In this document: one piece after another, positions 9,741 through 16,874 of the stretch
Position numbering within the stretch: position 1 is the first letter of the stretch
How the letters are laid out: each line of letters starts with the position of its first letter
Source of the DNA: Rhodocyclales bacterium
GTDB lineage: Bacteria; Pseudomonadota; Gammaproteobacteria; Burkholderiales; Rhodocyclaceae
DNA: 64,000 nucleotides
Assembly: GCA_016183655.1 (NCBI GenBank)
Contig: JACPEH010000008.1
Span: 434,001 to 498,000, forward strand
Direction: 5' to 3'
The notes under the pieces: generated by a model
Database searches by the model: none
Told to the model about the DNA's origin: nothing
Seen by the model: only the letters and a program-made list of their open reading frames with translations
Translations under genes and position numbers: made by a program

Positions 9741-10430
9741 TCAGCCGATGCCCAGCCACGCCGGCAGCGCCGACAAGTCGCCGATCTCGCCATCGGGCAG
9801 TGCGGGAATGCGCTCCGGCGCCTGCCCGAAGCGGTTGCACCACAGCACGTGGAAGCCGAAGGCCTTGGCCGAGAAGGCATCCCAGCCGTTCGACGAGAGG
9901 AAGCAGATGTTCTCGGGCGCTACCGCGAAGTGGCTGCCGGCCAGGCGATAAACCGAGGGATGGGGCTTGAAGACGCCGACCGTCTCGACCGACAGCACGG
10001 CATCGAGCGATGCGCGCAGGCCGGCGCTGTCGACCGCCGCATCGAGCATGGCCGGCGAGCCGTTGGAGAGGATGGCCGTCTTCAGGCCGGCGGCTTGCAG
10101 TCGCTGCAGCACCGCCGGCACTTCCGGGTAGGCGTCGATGCGGAGATAGAGGTTCATCAGCCGTTCGCGCAGGCCGGGCTGTTCGATGCCGAGCGTACCC
10201 AGCGAGAAATCGAGCGCGTCGCCTGTGACCTGCCAGAAATCGGCGTGGTGCCCGGCCAGGCCGCGCAGCCAGGTGTATTGCAACTGCTTGCTGCGCCACA
10301 GGTCGGACAGCGTCTGCCAGCGCTCGCCCAGCGCATCCCGGGCGCCCCGGGCGACGCTGCTGACGTCGAACAGGGTGCCGTAGGCGTCGAAGACGCAGAC
10401 TTCGATTCCGGAAAGCATCGGCTTGCTCAT
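9741..10430 (-). CDS. Haloacid dehalogenase, type II (L-2-haloacid dehalogenase)
   Basis: A 229-residue HAD-superfamily enzyme. 'VCVFDAYGTLFDVSS' holds the nucleophilic Asp; 'AILSNGSPAMLDAAV' is motif II; 'VFKPHPSVYRLA' carries the motif III Lys. 'FLSSNGWDAFSAKAFGFHV' followed by 'WCNR' is specific to type II (S)-2-haloacid dehalogenases, which hydrolyse 2-haloalkanoates to D-2-hydroxy acids. Start set at MSKPMLSG (10430). It stands alone between repeats and a divergent thioredoxin-like gene, so the physiological substrate is unclear. Confidence 0.85.
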   Translation of the reverse strand: MSKPMLSGIEVCVFDAYGTLFDVSSVARGARDALGERWQTLSDLWRSKQLQYTWLRGLAGHHADFWQVTGDALDFSLGTLGIEQPGLRERLMNLYLRIDAYPEVPAVLQRLQAAGLKTAILSNGSPAMLDAAVDSAGLRASLDAVLSVETVGVFKPHPSVYRLAGSHFAVAPENICFLSSNGWDAFSAKAFGFHVLWCNRFGQAPERIPALPDGEIGDLSALPAWLGIG

Positions 10431-10617
10431 CAAGTTCTCCTCTTGGCAGCGGAATGCGTCGATCGCCGACGCCTCGTTGCAGCCGCCGCGCCGGGCGGCC
10501 ACGGCCGTGCCTGGACGATCCCGGCATCCGGCACTCGCCCCGTCACTCCCGGGTCCACTATGTAGCGGCCGGCCCCCAAGTCAAGATCAAAACCACCCCG
10601 CCGGCAAATTTCATAGA

Positions 10618-11034
10618 ATGTCGGTTCGCTTCCCCATTGCCCGCCCCATGCCCCCGCCCACTCCCCCGCTGTCCGTCATCTGCCTGTGCGCCGAATGGTG
10701 CGGCACCTGCCGCGAGTATCGCGCCGGGTTCCAGCAGATCGTCGCCCGCTTCCCCGATGCGCAGTTCTTCTGGCTGGACATAGAGGATCACGCCGACGAC
10801 CTCGGCGACCTCGACATCGAAAATTTCCCGACGCTGCTCATCGGTCGCGGGGAGTCGATCCTGTACTACGGCGTGATGCTGCCCTACCCCGAGCACCTGG
10901 CCCGGATACTGGAGAACTTTCAGGCGCAGACGGTCGAACAGAGCGAGCACTATGCGCGGGCGACGCCGGAGCGCCAGCACTGGCAGGAGGACCGGGATCT
11001 GCAGCGCGTGCTGGAGCGCTGGCGGAATCGTTGA
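10618..11034 (+). CDS. Thioredoxin-like protein with CGTC motif
   Basis: A 138-residue thioredoxin-fold protein. The active site is 'AEWCGTCREY', i.e. Cys-Gly-Thr-Cys rather than the CGPC of classic thioredoxin, and the cis-Pro loop appears as 'ENFPTLLI'. There is no signal peptide, so it should act in the cytoplasm. After the fold there is a charged helical tail rich in Arg, Gln and Glu. The start at 10618 was chosen over upstream open frame; the Met at 10648 is an alternative. It follows the divergent dehalogenase by 187 bases and is followed by palindromic repeats. Confidence 0.75.
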   Translation: MSVRFPIARPMPPPTPPLSVICLCAEWCGTCREYRAGFQQIVARFPDAQFFWLDIEDHADDLGDLDIENFPTLLIGRGESILYYGVMLPYPEHLARILENFQAQTVEQSEHYARATPERQHWQEDRDLQRVLERWRNR

Positions 11035-11048
11035 AGGCGGTACTGGTT

Positions 11049-11139
11049 CGTCATTCCGGCGAAAGCCGGAATCCAGGGAGAACCAGCCCGCCTCGTACGA
11101 GCCTACCACCTGGATTCCGGGTCAAGCCCGGAATGACGG
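11049..11139. repeat. Paired REP-like hairpins, inverted partial copy of the composite element
   Basis: Two ATTCCGG-type hairpins, at about 11051-11073 and 11112-11137, enclose a spacer containing ACGAGCCTACC. That is the reverse complement of the GGTAGGCTCGT spacer of the composite elements at 9.6 and 19.8 kb, so this is a relative in the opposite orientation without the AGTCAGTCA ends. It lies between the thioredoxin-like gene and the end of the bufferin operon. Confidence 0.75.
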
Positions 11140-11179
11140 GGTTATAGCCACCGCATCCGGGTTGACTGAGTATCAGGGC

Positions 11180-11701
11180 TCAGCGGCGGCAGTGGCCGGC
11201 CAGCCAGTGATCCAGCGAGAACCGGCCCGGCCCGCGGGCGATCAATAGCAGCAGCACCGTCGCCCAGACGCCGTGGGTCGGGTAGGCGTCGGGATAGACG
11301 AAGATCTGGATGGTCAGCGTCATCACCAGCAGCGCCAGCGCGGAGAAGCGCGTCGCCAGGCCGAGCAGGATCAGGACGGGGAAGAAGTGCTCGCCGAAGG
11401 CGGCCAGCGGCGCCGCCAGCTCCGGCGGCAGCAGCGGCAGGCGGTATTCGCTGCGGAACAGTTCGACGGCCGAATCCGACAGCCGCGGCCAGCCGAGCTG
11501 GAACTCGCCGGCGACGAGGTCGATGGCCAGCCCTTCGATCTTGGTCTGGCCCGACTTCCAGAAGATCGCGGCGATCGAGAAGCGCCCGATCAGCGCGATC
11601 AGCGAATCGGGGATGCGGGAAAACGCGGCGACGATGCCGCCGAGCAGCGCGGCGGCCGATGACGCCGGCGACCGATGCGCGTTTGCCGGGAGCGGGGTCA
11701 T
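11180..11701 (-). CDS. DoxX family membrane protein of the bufferin operon
   Basis: A 173-residue DoxX/DoxD-type inner-membrane protein with about four hydrophobic helices ('[20 protein letters not shown]' begins the conserved first one; '[20 protein letters not shown]' lies in the middle). The ATG at 11701 overlaps the TGA of the upstream DUF2063 gene (ATGA), so translation is coupled. DoxX proteins are a usual fourth member of bufferin (DUF2282) operons; the precise role is unknown, perhaps in redox or export of the modified peptide. Its stop is followed by REP-like hairpins. Confidence 0.85.
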   Translation of the reverse strand: MTPLPANAHRSPASSAAALLGGIVAAFSRIPDSLIALIGRFSIAAIFWKSGQTKIEGLAIDLVAGEFQLGWPRLSDSAVELFRSEYRLPLLPPELAAPLAAFGEHFFPVLILLGLATRFSALALLVMTLTIQIFVYPDAYPTHGVWATVLLLLIARGPGRFSLDHWLAGHCRR

Positions 11702-12471
11702 GAGGATCTCCTTGGGGAATGCAGCGCGGTAACGGCTTCCTTTTGCAAAAGCAGGCCGAGCGTGCCGGCCAGGTCGAAGCCGGCATCTTCGGCCGCGGCC
11801 ATTTCGGCGGCCGCGCCGAGGCTTTCGCCGACGCGCAGCGCGGCGATGAAGACGCCCGCCGCGGCCGAAACCTGGATGACCTCGACCGCCAGTCCGTGGC
11901 GCAGGATGAGCGCGGTTTCCGCCGTCGCCGGGGCCACCGTCGACAGCTCCCGGAGGCCCTGGTGGGCGGCCCACAGCGAGACGACGGCGAAGGCCGAGCC
12001 GAGCACCGACAGCGACGGGTGCAGGCGGAAAACGAGCCCCGGCAGCGCACCTTCGTCAGCCAGCGCGGCGCCGATCTCGTCGCTGCCGATCGGCGCGACG
12101 TCGGCGGCGTGATAGGCGACCACCCGGAGCTGTTCGAGCCGGGCCACGTCGGCCAGGTAGGGCACGCCGGCGGCGGGCGGGAAGCCCTCGATGAAGTCGG
12201 GGAAGCTCGCGCCGTAGAAGGCGAGCAGGCGCGATTGCGGCGGCTGGGCGCAGGCGTACAGCCGCGCCATGGCGCGGAAGAATTCTTCGCCGACCAGTTC
12301 CTGCGTCACCGCGAAGGTGTCGGCCAGCGCGTCGATCAGCGAGACGATCACGTTGTTGCGGTAAACCCGGAAGCGCGGCGCCGGGTCCGAGCCATTCCAC
12401 GCCGTCAGCCCGGCCGGGCACGGCCGCTCGGGATCGAGCAGCGCGGCGGCAAAGCTCCCCTGCGGGCTCAT
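11698..12471 (-). CDS. bufC: DUF2063 family RiPP partner protein (BufC/HvfC-like)
   Basis: A 257-residue protein with the N-terminal DUF2063 helical domain ('[20 protein letters not shown]', '[21 protein letters not shown]') and a C-terminal region of about 130 residues. In MNIO-type RiPP systems this protein acts beside the DUF692 enzyme, probably binding the precursor peptide. Its ATG at 12471 overlaps the TGA of the DUF692 gene by one base, and its own stop overlaps the DoxX start, so B, C and DoxX are tightly coupled. Symbol given by analogy with bufferin clusters. Confidence 0.85.
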   Translation of the reverse strand: MSPQGSFAAALLDPERPCPAGLTAWNGSDPAPRFRVYRNNVIVSLIDALADTFAVTQELVGEEFFRAMARLYACAQPPQSRLLAFYGASFPDFIEGFPPAAGVPYLADVARLEQLRVVAYHAADVAPIGSDEIGAALADEGALPGLVFRLHPSLSVLGSAFAVVSLWAAHQGLRELSTVAPATAETALILRHGLAVEVIQVSAAAGVFIAALRVGESLGAAAEMAAAEDAGFDLAGTLGLLLQKEAVTALHSPRRSS

Positions 12472-13379
12472 CAGGCGTACTCCGTGCGAGGCTCGGCGGC
12501 AGCCAGCAGCAGCGCTTCCGCCTGCTGCGCCTCGGCGAGCAGCACCGGGAACGGCGGGATGTCGCTGTCGCGTTCGATCAGCGTCGGCAGCGGCCCGGTC
12601 CGCTGCAGCGTGTAGCGGTACAGGTCCCAGACCGCCTGCGCAATCGGCGCGCCGTGGCTGTCGATGAGCAGCGGGTCGCCGGCGGCATCGACGTCCTGCG
12701 CGAAGCCGGCCAGATGGATCTGCGCCGTCGCCGCCAGCGGCAGCGCCGCGATGAAGGCGCGCGCATCGCGTCCGTGGTTGGTGCAGGAGACATGGGCGTT
12801 GTTGACGTCGAGCAGCAGCCCGCAGCCGGTGCGCTGCACGACGGCGCCGATGAAGTCGGCTTCGGCCATCGTCGAGGCGGCGAACTCAACGTAGGTCGCC
12901 GGGTTCTCGAGCAGCATGCGCCGCCGCAGGCGCTCCTGGACGCGGTCGACATGGTCGCAGACGCGCTGCAGCGTCGCCGCGTCGTAGGGCGCCGGCAGCA
13001 GGTCGTTGAGGAACACGTCGCCGTGGCTCGACCAGGCCAGGTGCTCGGAAAACGATTGCGGCTCGTAGCGCGCGATCAGCGCGGCGAGACGGTCGAGATG
13101 GGCTTCGTCGAGCGGCCCTTCGCCGCCGATCGACAGCCCCACCCCGTGGATCGACAGCGGGTAGTGGCCGCGGATCAGCGTCAGGTAATGATGGAAGGGG
13201 CCGCCGTCGACCATGTAGTTCTCGGCATGGATCTCGAAGAAGCCGAGGTCGGGCAGCGTGTCGAGAATAGTGCGGAAGTGCTCGGGCTTGAGGCCGAGGC
13301 CGCTGCGCAGCGGCAGCGTGCCGGCGCGCGGCACGGCAGCGCCCGCGTCCTTCGGCAGCAGATGGCTGACTGTCGTCAT
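12471..13379 (-). CDS. bufB: MNIO-family iron enzyme, DUF692 (BufB/HvfB-like)
   Basis: A 302-residue TIM-barrel enzyme of the DUF692/UPF0276 (MNIO) family. Members use a multinuclear non-haem iron centre to modify cysteines of RiPP precursors. The conserved metal-ligand regions are seen: '[10 protein letters not shown]', '[11 protein letters not shown]', '[20 protein letters not shown]', '[11 protein letters not shown]', '[12 protein letters not shown]' and 'QIHLAGF'. The start at MTTVSHLLP (13379) follows the precursor stop (13409) by about 30 bases; longer open frame upstream overlaps the precursor. Predicted substrate is the Cys-rich peptide encoded directly upstream. Confidence 0.9.
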   Translation of the reverse strand: MTTVSHLLPKDAGAAVPRAGTLPLRSGLGLKPEHFRTILDTLPDLGFFEIHAENYMVDGGPFHHYLTLIRGHYPLSIHGVGLSIGGEGPLDEAHLDRLAALIARYEPQSFSEHLAWSSHGDVFLNDLLPAPYDAATLQRVCDHVDRVQERLRRRMLLENPATYVEFAASTMAEADFIGAVVQRTGCGLLLDVNNAHVSCTNHGRDARAFIAALPLAATAQIHLAGFAQDVDAAGDPLLIDSHGAPIAQAVWDLYRYTLQRTGPLPTLIERDSDIPPFPVLLAEAQQAEALLLAAAEPRTEYA

Positions 13380-13408
13380 CGCAGGCGCTCCGTGTCGGTT
13401 CAGCGAAA

Positions 13409-13720
13409 TCAGGCCTTCTTTTCCTTGAATTCGGCGAGCTGGCCGAACCCGGTCGGCGAGGTCGGCGAAGCCGTCTTCTCGCAGGTCCCCTTCGGCACCA
13501 GCGACCAGGCGTTGCCCTGGTAGTCGATCTTCGACGTGCCGGCGCAAGTGGTGCCGGCCCCCGCCTTGCAATCGTTCTTGCCCTTGAGGGCGACGCCGAA
13601 GCATTTTTCCTTGTCCGCCATCTTCTCCTGCGCGGCGACCGGCGTAGCGGCAACGCTCAACGCGGCGCCCAGGGCAAAGGCCAAGGAAGCGGCGGTCAGC
13701 GATTTATTCAGTGTGCTCAT
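13409..13720 (-). CDS. bufA: Bufferin-type RiPP precursor (DUF2282)
   Basis: A 103-residue precursor with a Sec-type signal peptide (about residues 1-30, ending 'TPVAA'). The mature part has exactly four cysteines, at residues 40, 51, 59 and 80, in the contexts '[15 protein letters not shown]', '[16 protein letters not shown]' and 'VPKGTC'. This is the DUF2282 pattern of bufferins, in which the MNIO enzyme converts Cys residues to sulfur heterocycles that bind copper; export to the periplasm is implied by the signal. It is first in the operon A-B-C-DoxX. The Lys-rich tail (FKEKKA) has no known role. Copper stress as inducer is expected from the family, not shown here. Confidence 0.88.
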   Translation of the reverse strand: MSTLNKSLTAASLAFALGAALSVAATPVAAQEKMADKEKCFGVALKGKNDCKAGAGTTCAGTSKIDYQGNAWSLVPKGTCEKTASPTSPTGFGQLAEFKEKKA

Positions 13721-13859
13721 GGTGTTTTCTCCTGATGAGGTTGGGACGGATGGGCATCCGTGCAGCGAACTGGAATTTCGACTGCTGACCATTGGTCGGA
13801 GAAGGCGGCGATTTCTTACACGCCGGCTGAAAAATTTTTTGCTGCCGGCGGAAAAGGGA

Positions 13860-13888
13860 GGCGCAGCGCCGGCCACCGGCGCTGCGCC
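13860..13888. terminator. Perfect 13-bp hairpin, possible terminator of the TIR gene
   Basis: GGCGCAGCGCCGG (13860-13872) and CCGGCGCTGCGCC (13876-13888) form a perfect stem with a 3-base loop. Read on the minus strand, it is followed by TCCCTTTT, so it could end transcription of the TIR gene before bufA. It also lies where the attC site of the TIR cassette would be expected, and its GGCGC/GCGCC arms resemble the other two attC stems, so part of a decayed attC is an alternative. Confidence 0.5.
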
Positions 13889-13892
13889 GATA

Positions 13893-13926
13893 GGCTCTAC
13901 GTGCGGGGGATTGCAGGATTAGAGCC
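13893..13926 (-). other. Degenerate cassette end (R''-like box of the TIR cassette)
   Basis: GGCTCTA (13893-13899) and TAGAGCC (13920-13926) form a 7-base inverted repeat at the stop codon of the TIR gene. On the minus strand the box reads CTCTAAT followed by CCTGC, the same layout as the R'' boxes of the two attC-like sites upstream (GCCCAAT-CCTGC and GCCTAGC-CCTGC). It pairs with GTTAGAG at the start of the same cassette (14752-14758). No intact GTTRRRY box follows, so the site is probably truncated. Confidence 0.45.
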
Positions 13927-14743
13927 CGAAGTGTTTCCGGAGAACGGGCGTAAGTTCGTTTGCAACATGTTCGGCACTCAGGCTATCGGTCAAGCGAAGG
14001 TATCTCTTCATCTGAAGAAACAGTGGCATTTGATCGTGGCTAACGTCTTTCGCAACCACACAAAGAAGCAAGATGTCGTGACCGCTGCCGTAGCGATTCA
14101 AGAAGCCTTCCATCTCTGTCTTGCACCAAGATGAGGCCAGAAACTCCCGTGTGATAAAGAAGATCACGGCGCCCGAAGTAACAATTCCTTCCTGAATCGC
14201 GGTGACGATTGTCGCGCCATACTGGATGTTGATTTTGTCATACCACACCGGCAGTCCCTTGCCATTGAGATATGGGATCAGATCCTCCACGAATGGCTTG
14301 TTGTGGGATGAGTGACTCAGAAAAACGGGAAGGGCTTTCCCCAATGGCTTCATTGAAATTGTCGAAGCCACCTCGGTACGGTCCTTGAACCAAAATAGAT
14401 ACGTTACGACGACGTCAATGCTGTCTGGTCCAGCCGCCGTGGCATATTGAAACCGCTTGTGCTCCAACTCGGCGAACAAATCATCGTTAGTAAGGTCGGG
14501 GCGGTATCTCGCTCCGCACGCAAGCATTGCTGCTTTCATGTCATCAATCTGTCCATCGATTGGCATCTCGTAGCCAAGGACGACGTAGAACTCGAGGTTG
14601 TATGGATTGTTGTTGGCGTAAAGAAAACAGTAGGCCAGTTGATATGGGTTCTGGGTACCCAAGATCGCCTTGAGGCGATTTAGTACGAACGAATGCTCTC
14701 CATAGTCGCATTCCCAAACGAAGTCACGATGTGTAATTGTCAT
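13919..14743 (-). CDS. TIR-domain protein with unrecognised N-terminal domain
   Basis: A 274-residue protein. Residues about 136-270 form a TIR domain: 'ALPVFLSHSSHNKPFVEDLI' is the first strand and helix, 'LPVWYDKINIQYGATIV' follows, and 'FFITREFLASSWCKTEME' ends with the catalytic-type Glu210 of NAD-degrading TIRs. Residues 1-130 are an aromatic-rich alpha/beta region ('DFVWECDYGEHSFVLNRL', 'LEFYVVLGYEMP') that I do not recognise. Bacterial TIR proteins of this kind usually deplete NAD in anti-phage defence; the N-terminal part would then be the sensor. Start at MTITHRDF (14743). Base composition is clearly more AT-rich than flanking genes. It sits in an integron-like cassette downstream of the caspase gene. 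Confidence 0.82.
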   Translation of the reverse strand: MTITHRDFVWECDYGEHSFVLNRLKAILGTQNPYQLAYCFLYANNNPYNLEFYVVLGYEMPIDGQIDDMKAAMLACGARYRPDLTNDDLFAELEHKRFQYATAAGPDSIDVVVTYLFWFKDRTEVASTISMKPLGKALPVFLSHSSHNKPFVEDLIPYLNGKGLPVWYDKINIQYGATIVTAIQEGIVTSGAVIFFITREFLASSWCKTEMEGFLNRYGSGHDILLLCVVAKDVSHDQMPLFLQMKRYLRLTDSLSAEHVANELTPVLRKHFGL

Positions 14744-14751
14744 GGTTTCTG

Positions 14752-14758
14752 GCTCTAA
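14752..14758 (-). other. Start box of the TIR cassette (GTTAGAG)
   Basis: On the minus strand GTTAGAGC lies nine bases before the TIR start codon, where the right half of an attC core is normally left after cassette insertion. It is complementary to the CTCTAAT box at the end of the same gene. It is separated from the rest of its attC (14910-14979) by the small inverted-repeat element at 14765-14908. Confidence 0.5.
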
Positions 14759-14764
14759 CAAGGC

Positions 14765-14908
14765 TGTAGAAAAACTCGGCAAGGAACCGGAGACAGAGAA
14801 ATGGCGGGGTCGTCAAACCATTCCGGAAGCAGCGATCGTTCGCTATCGGGCGATTGGTCGTTTCGCTGTCACGGCTTTGTCGGATTTTTCGAAAAGAGTT
14901 TTTCTACA
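14765..14908. mobile_element. MITE-like element with 13-bp terminal inverted repeats
   Basis: A 144-base stretch bounded by TGTAGAAAAACTC (14765-14777) and its exact complement GAGTTTTTCTACA (14896-14908). With mismatches the ends may extend a few bases outwards (AAGGC / GAAGT). It encodes nothing recognisable. It lies between the attC-like hairpin and the TIR cassette start box; removing it with its outer bases and one GTT copy would restore AACGTTAGAG, a normal attC core. No clear longer target duplication was found. Confidence 0.65.
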
Positions 14909-14909
14909 A

Positions 14910-14979
14910 CTTCAACGTTCAAGGTCAGGGGCGCTGCACAGCTTCATCGCGCAGCGCCCCCTGCACCGCAGGATTGGGC
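14910..14979 (-). other. attC-like recombination site after the caspase gene
   Basis: A 70-base imperfect palindrome immediately after the caspase stop (14992). On the minus strand it runs GCCCAAT, CCTGCGGTGCA, GGGGGCGCTGC, a loop, GCAGCGCCCC, TGACCTTGAAC, GTTGAAG. The inner arms (14928-14937 with 14951-14960) pair perfectly and the outer arms GGTCA/TGCACC pair with extra bases, the asymmetry typical of integron attC sites. Its left box GCCCAAT matches, in 6 of 7 bases, the complement of GTTGGGC at the start of the same cassette (16175-16181). Confidence 0.65.
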
Positions 14980-14991
14980 ATCGCAGGATCG

Positions 14992-15705
14992 CTACGCCTT
15001 CATTGAAATTACTAACTGCTGGGAGGATAGACATTTGGGGAGAACTGCCTCCGGTATCTGTCGGCCTTGCCTCTCCTTCATGCTGTTTTCTGTCGTGGGC
15101 GCCACTGATTCTTGATGAGCAAGACCCACAAGTTTGAACTGCTGGTCGTAAGGAATATTGCGAGCAGCCTTGAGTAGATTTGTCAAATATACCCCGCCGT
15201 CTGCCGTGTCATAAGAGACCTGACCGATGGAACACGAATACAACAAGGCTTGCTGTGGTATGGCTTGCATAACGCGGTCATCGTAACGCTGACGAGTGCG
15301 GTTTGCGGACTCAGCGAAAGATGCGCTGAGTGATTCCATGGCACTTTTCTTCATGGTGGTCGGGAAGGCGCGGCAGCAGTCGTAGATATTCAATTGCCTA
15401 TTGGCGATCTGACGTAGAGCGGTTTCCTCGATGGTTTCTCCTTGGCCGTTGATTTCGAGAATGGTCTGGCGAAGTTGCCCTCCGTGCCCACTGAACATGA
15501 CCACCAGATAGTCAAATGACTGCTTTTTTAGCGCGTCTATCTTCTGAAGAAGCGATGTCTTTCTTTCGTTTTCCAGAATATCAATCTCCGACTCGTACCA
15601 GGCGCCACCGGAATCGCTCTTCAGGAATGTGGCGAAACGAGTGATGTCAACCTGTACGCCTTGTAGCCCGCTTGTGTTCCCAATCAATACGGCCTTCCTC
15701 TTCAT
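14992..15705 (-). CDS. Caspase-fold cysteine protease (C14/metacaspase-like)
   Basis: A 237-residue stand-alone caspase-like domain. 'RKAVLIGNTSGLQGVQVDI' is the first strand with the usual asparagine; 'YLVVMFSGHGGQ' holds the catalytic His74; 'LNIYDCCRAF' places the catalytic Cys at 111 (D-x-C pattern); 'LLYSCSIGQVSYD' and 'GGVYLTNLLKAA' match the later caspase strands and helix. There is no fused sensor or effector domain. Its ATG lies one base after the TAG of the small membrane protein gene, with a good AAGGGG ribosome site inside that gene, so the two are co-translated. Bacterial caspases act in several anti-phage suicide systems; here function is inferred. The target protein is unknown; the coupled membrane protein and the TIR protein are obvious candidates for partner or substrate. 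Confidence 0.85.
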   Translation of the reverse strand: MKRKAVLIGNTSGLQGVQVDITRFATFLKSDSGGAWYESEIDILENERKTSLLQKIDALKKQSFDYLVVMFSGHGGQLRQTILEINGQGETIEETALRQIANRQLNIYDCCRAFPTTMKKSAMESLSASFAESANRTRQRYDDRVMQAIPQQALLYSCSIGQVSYDTADGGVYLTNLLKAARNIPYDQQFKLVGLAHQESVAPTTENSMKERQGRQIPEAVLPKCLSSQQLVISMKA

Positions 15706-15706
15706 G

Positions 15707-16138
15707 CTATTTCCCCTTCAAGTAACCTTCGATTAGTTCAACAAACGGACGGTCGTAAGTGTCGACATTTTCGTAAGCCTCCGTAGGGTCTCTCCAATAC
15801 TTGGCGTGAATTCTTGCCCACGGCTTGAGTGCAACATGCTCTTCTATTTTTTCCTCGTTGTATTTGTAATGCTTGGCAAGTCGTGACATGTAGTTGAAAA
15901 CTAGCGTGCAGTAGACCTCGTACCTCAACGACTTTTCATCATTCCGGTCGTAGCTGCTTGTCCACGCATTTGTGAAATCCTTACTTTCGAGATGCGGATG
16001 CTGAATTGCAATTTTCAATATTCCATCCAACTGATCGTCAAGGCTCTTCTTGGAGTTCAGTCTTGCCAATAGCAATGTGATCGTCGCGGATGTAACCGCA
16101 GAAATTAGTGTTGCGATCGCAGCAGAGGTTATGTCCAT
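15707..16138 (-). CDS. Small membrane-anchored protein coupled to the caspase
   Basis: A 143-residue protein with one N-terminal transmembrane helix (about residues 5-25, 'AATLISAVTSATITLLLARL' region) and a charged helical cytoplasmic part ('DDQLDGILKIAIQHPHLESK', 'YEVYCTLVFNYMSRLAKHY', 'PWARIHAKYWRDP'). The start at MDITSAA (16138) has an AAGGA site four bases upstream; the open frame upstream belongs to the attC region. I do not recognise a named family with certainty. Position and spacing (one base to the caspase) say it works with the protease, perhaps as membrane anchor, adaptor or pore-forming target. Confidence 0.7.
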   Translation of the reverse strand: MDITSAAIATLISAVTSATITLLLARLNSKKSLDDQLDGILKIAIQHPHLESKDFTNAWTSSYDRNDEKSLRYEVYCTLVFNYMSRLAKHYKYNEEKIEEHVALKPWARIHAKYWRDPTEAYENVDTYDRPFVELIEGYLKGK

Positions 16139-16174
16139 ATCGTCCTTCCAGATGCGTGGGAAATTGGTGGTGAT

Positions 16175-16261
16175 GCCCAACGTAGAGGTGACCGGCGCTG
16201 CGCGGCTTTATCGCGCAGCGTCCAGCGACTGAAAGGAGCTGGGTCGACCGCAGGGCTAGGC
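16175..16261 (-). other. attC-like recombination site between cassettes
   Basis: An 87-base imperfect palindrome between the orphan 195-residue gene and the membrane-protein gene. On the minus strand it starts GCCTAGC-CCTGCGGTCGACC and ends GGTCACCTCTAC-GTTGGGC, the latter a consensus GTTRRRY core. The central stem CGCTGCGCG (16196-16204 region) and CGCGCAGCG (16212-16220 region) is perfect around a 7-base loop. The left box contains the stop codon of the upstream gene. GCCTAGC is complementary in 6 of 7 bases to GTTAGGC found before that gene (16875-16881), as expected for one cassette. Confidence 0.7.
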
Positions 16262-16843
16262 CCTAGATAGCTCAACATACTTTCCGGCGACATACTTTTC
16301 GAAATACTCGCTACTGCGATGAGCCAAGAGTGGAATGCACTTTGATTTCACCTCAATCCATGTTCGGCACCCCTGGTCCAGTTTGTCGGAGCTGATGCGA
16401 TCTAAGACCCACGCGGTGAACGGTATGTTCTTTTCGATCAGGAACCGGATAAGTGATTCGGCGTGATGCAATCCACCGCCGCTACCCTCAAAAGCGATAT
16501 TGCCTTTTGAAAAGACGTACCACTCGAAGGTAATCGCGTCTTCAATAACGATTGAGGGGAGATGCCACGCTGACGTTGGTTTGTCCTCCACCACGAAGTG
16601 AACGACGGGCTTCTTCATGAGAGACAAAACGGCGTTCATATCTCGATCAAGACTGAATACCTTATAGCGGCTGACGTATTGAATGTTATTGCCGTACCTT
16701 TCCTTGATGTCCGGGTCTTCCTCAGGCACGGGCGGTTCCGCCGGCGGGACGGACGCTGACCGAGCAAAAAAAGCCTTTAGCTGATCGTAGGCGGCATTTC
16801 CAACGACTCCAGATACGGCCATTTCAACAAGCTTGTCAAACAT
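16256..16843 (-). CDS. Hypothetical cassette protein, possible restriction-like or sensor fold
   Basis: A 195-residue protein of unknown family. The N-terminus ('MFDKLVEMAVSGVVGNAAYD') is a short amphipathic helix region, then a Pro/Glu-rich linker (about 30-48), then an alpha/beta domain with many aromatic residues ('AITFEWYVFSKGNIAFEGSG', 'LIRFLIEKNIPFTAWVLDRI'). The alternation of strands and helices is compatible with several small folds and I do not assign one. It is AT-richer than the surrounding chromosome. An attC-like site touches its stop codon and a GTTAGGC box lies 31 bases upstream, so it is the first cassette of the array. A GGAG ribosome site precedes the ATG at 16843. Confidence 0.65.
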   Translation of the reverse strand: MFDKLVEMAVSGVVGNAAYDQLKAFFARSASVPPAEPPVPEEDPDIKERYGNNIQYVSRYKVFSLDRDMNAVLSLMKKPVVHFVVEDKPTSAWHLPSIVIEDAITFEWYVFSKGNIAFEGSGGGLHHAESLIRFLIEKNIPFTAWVLDRISSDKLDQGCRTWIEVKSKCIPLLAHRSSEYFEKYVAGKYVELSRA

Positions 16844-16874
16844 TCCAGTTCTCCAATGAGGACATATGCTAAGG

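Noticed and set aside
13860..13888. The 13-bp hairpin after the TIR gene as an intact attC site
   Set aside because: It is perfectly symmetric, lacks extra bases, and no GTTRRRY box follows; a terminator or decayed remnant fits better.
13919..16843. Classification of the island as CBASS, Avs, gasdermin or a toxin-antitoxin system
   Set aside because: No cyclic-nucleotide synthase, STAND ATPase, gasdermin or small antitoxin is visible; only the effector-type domains are shared.
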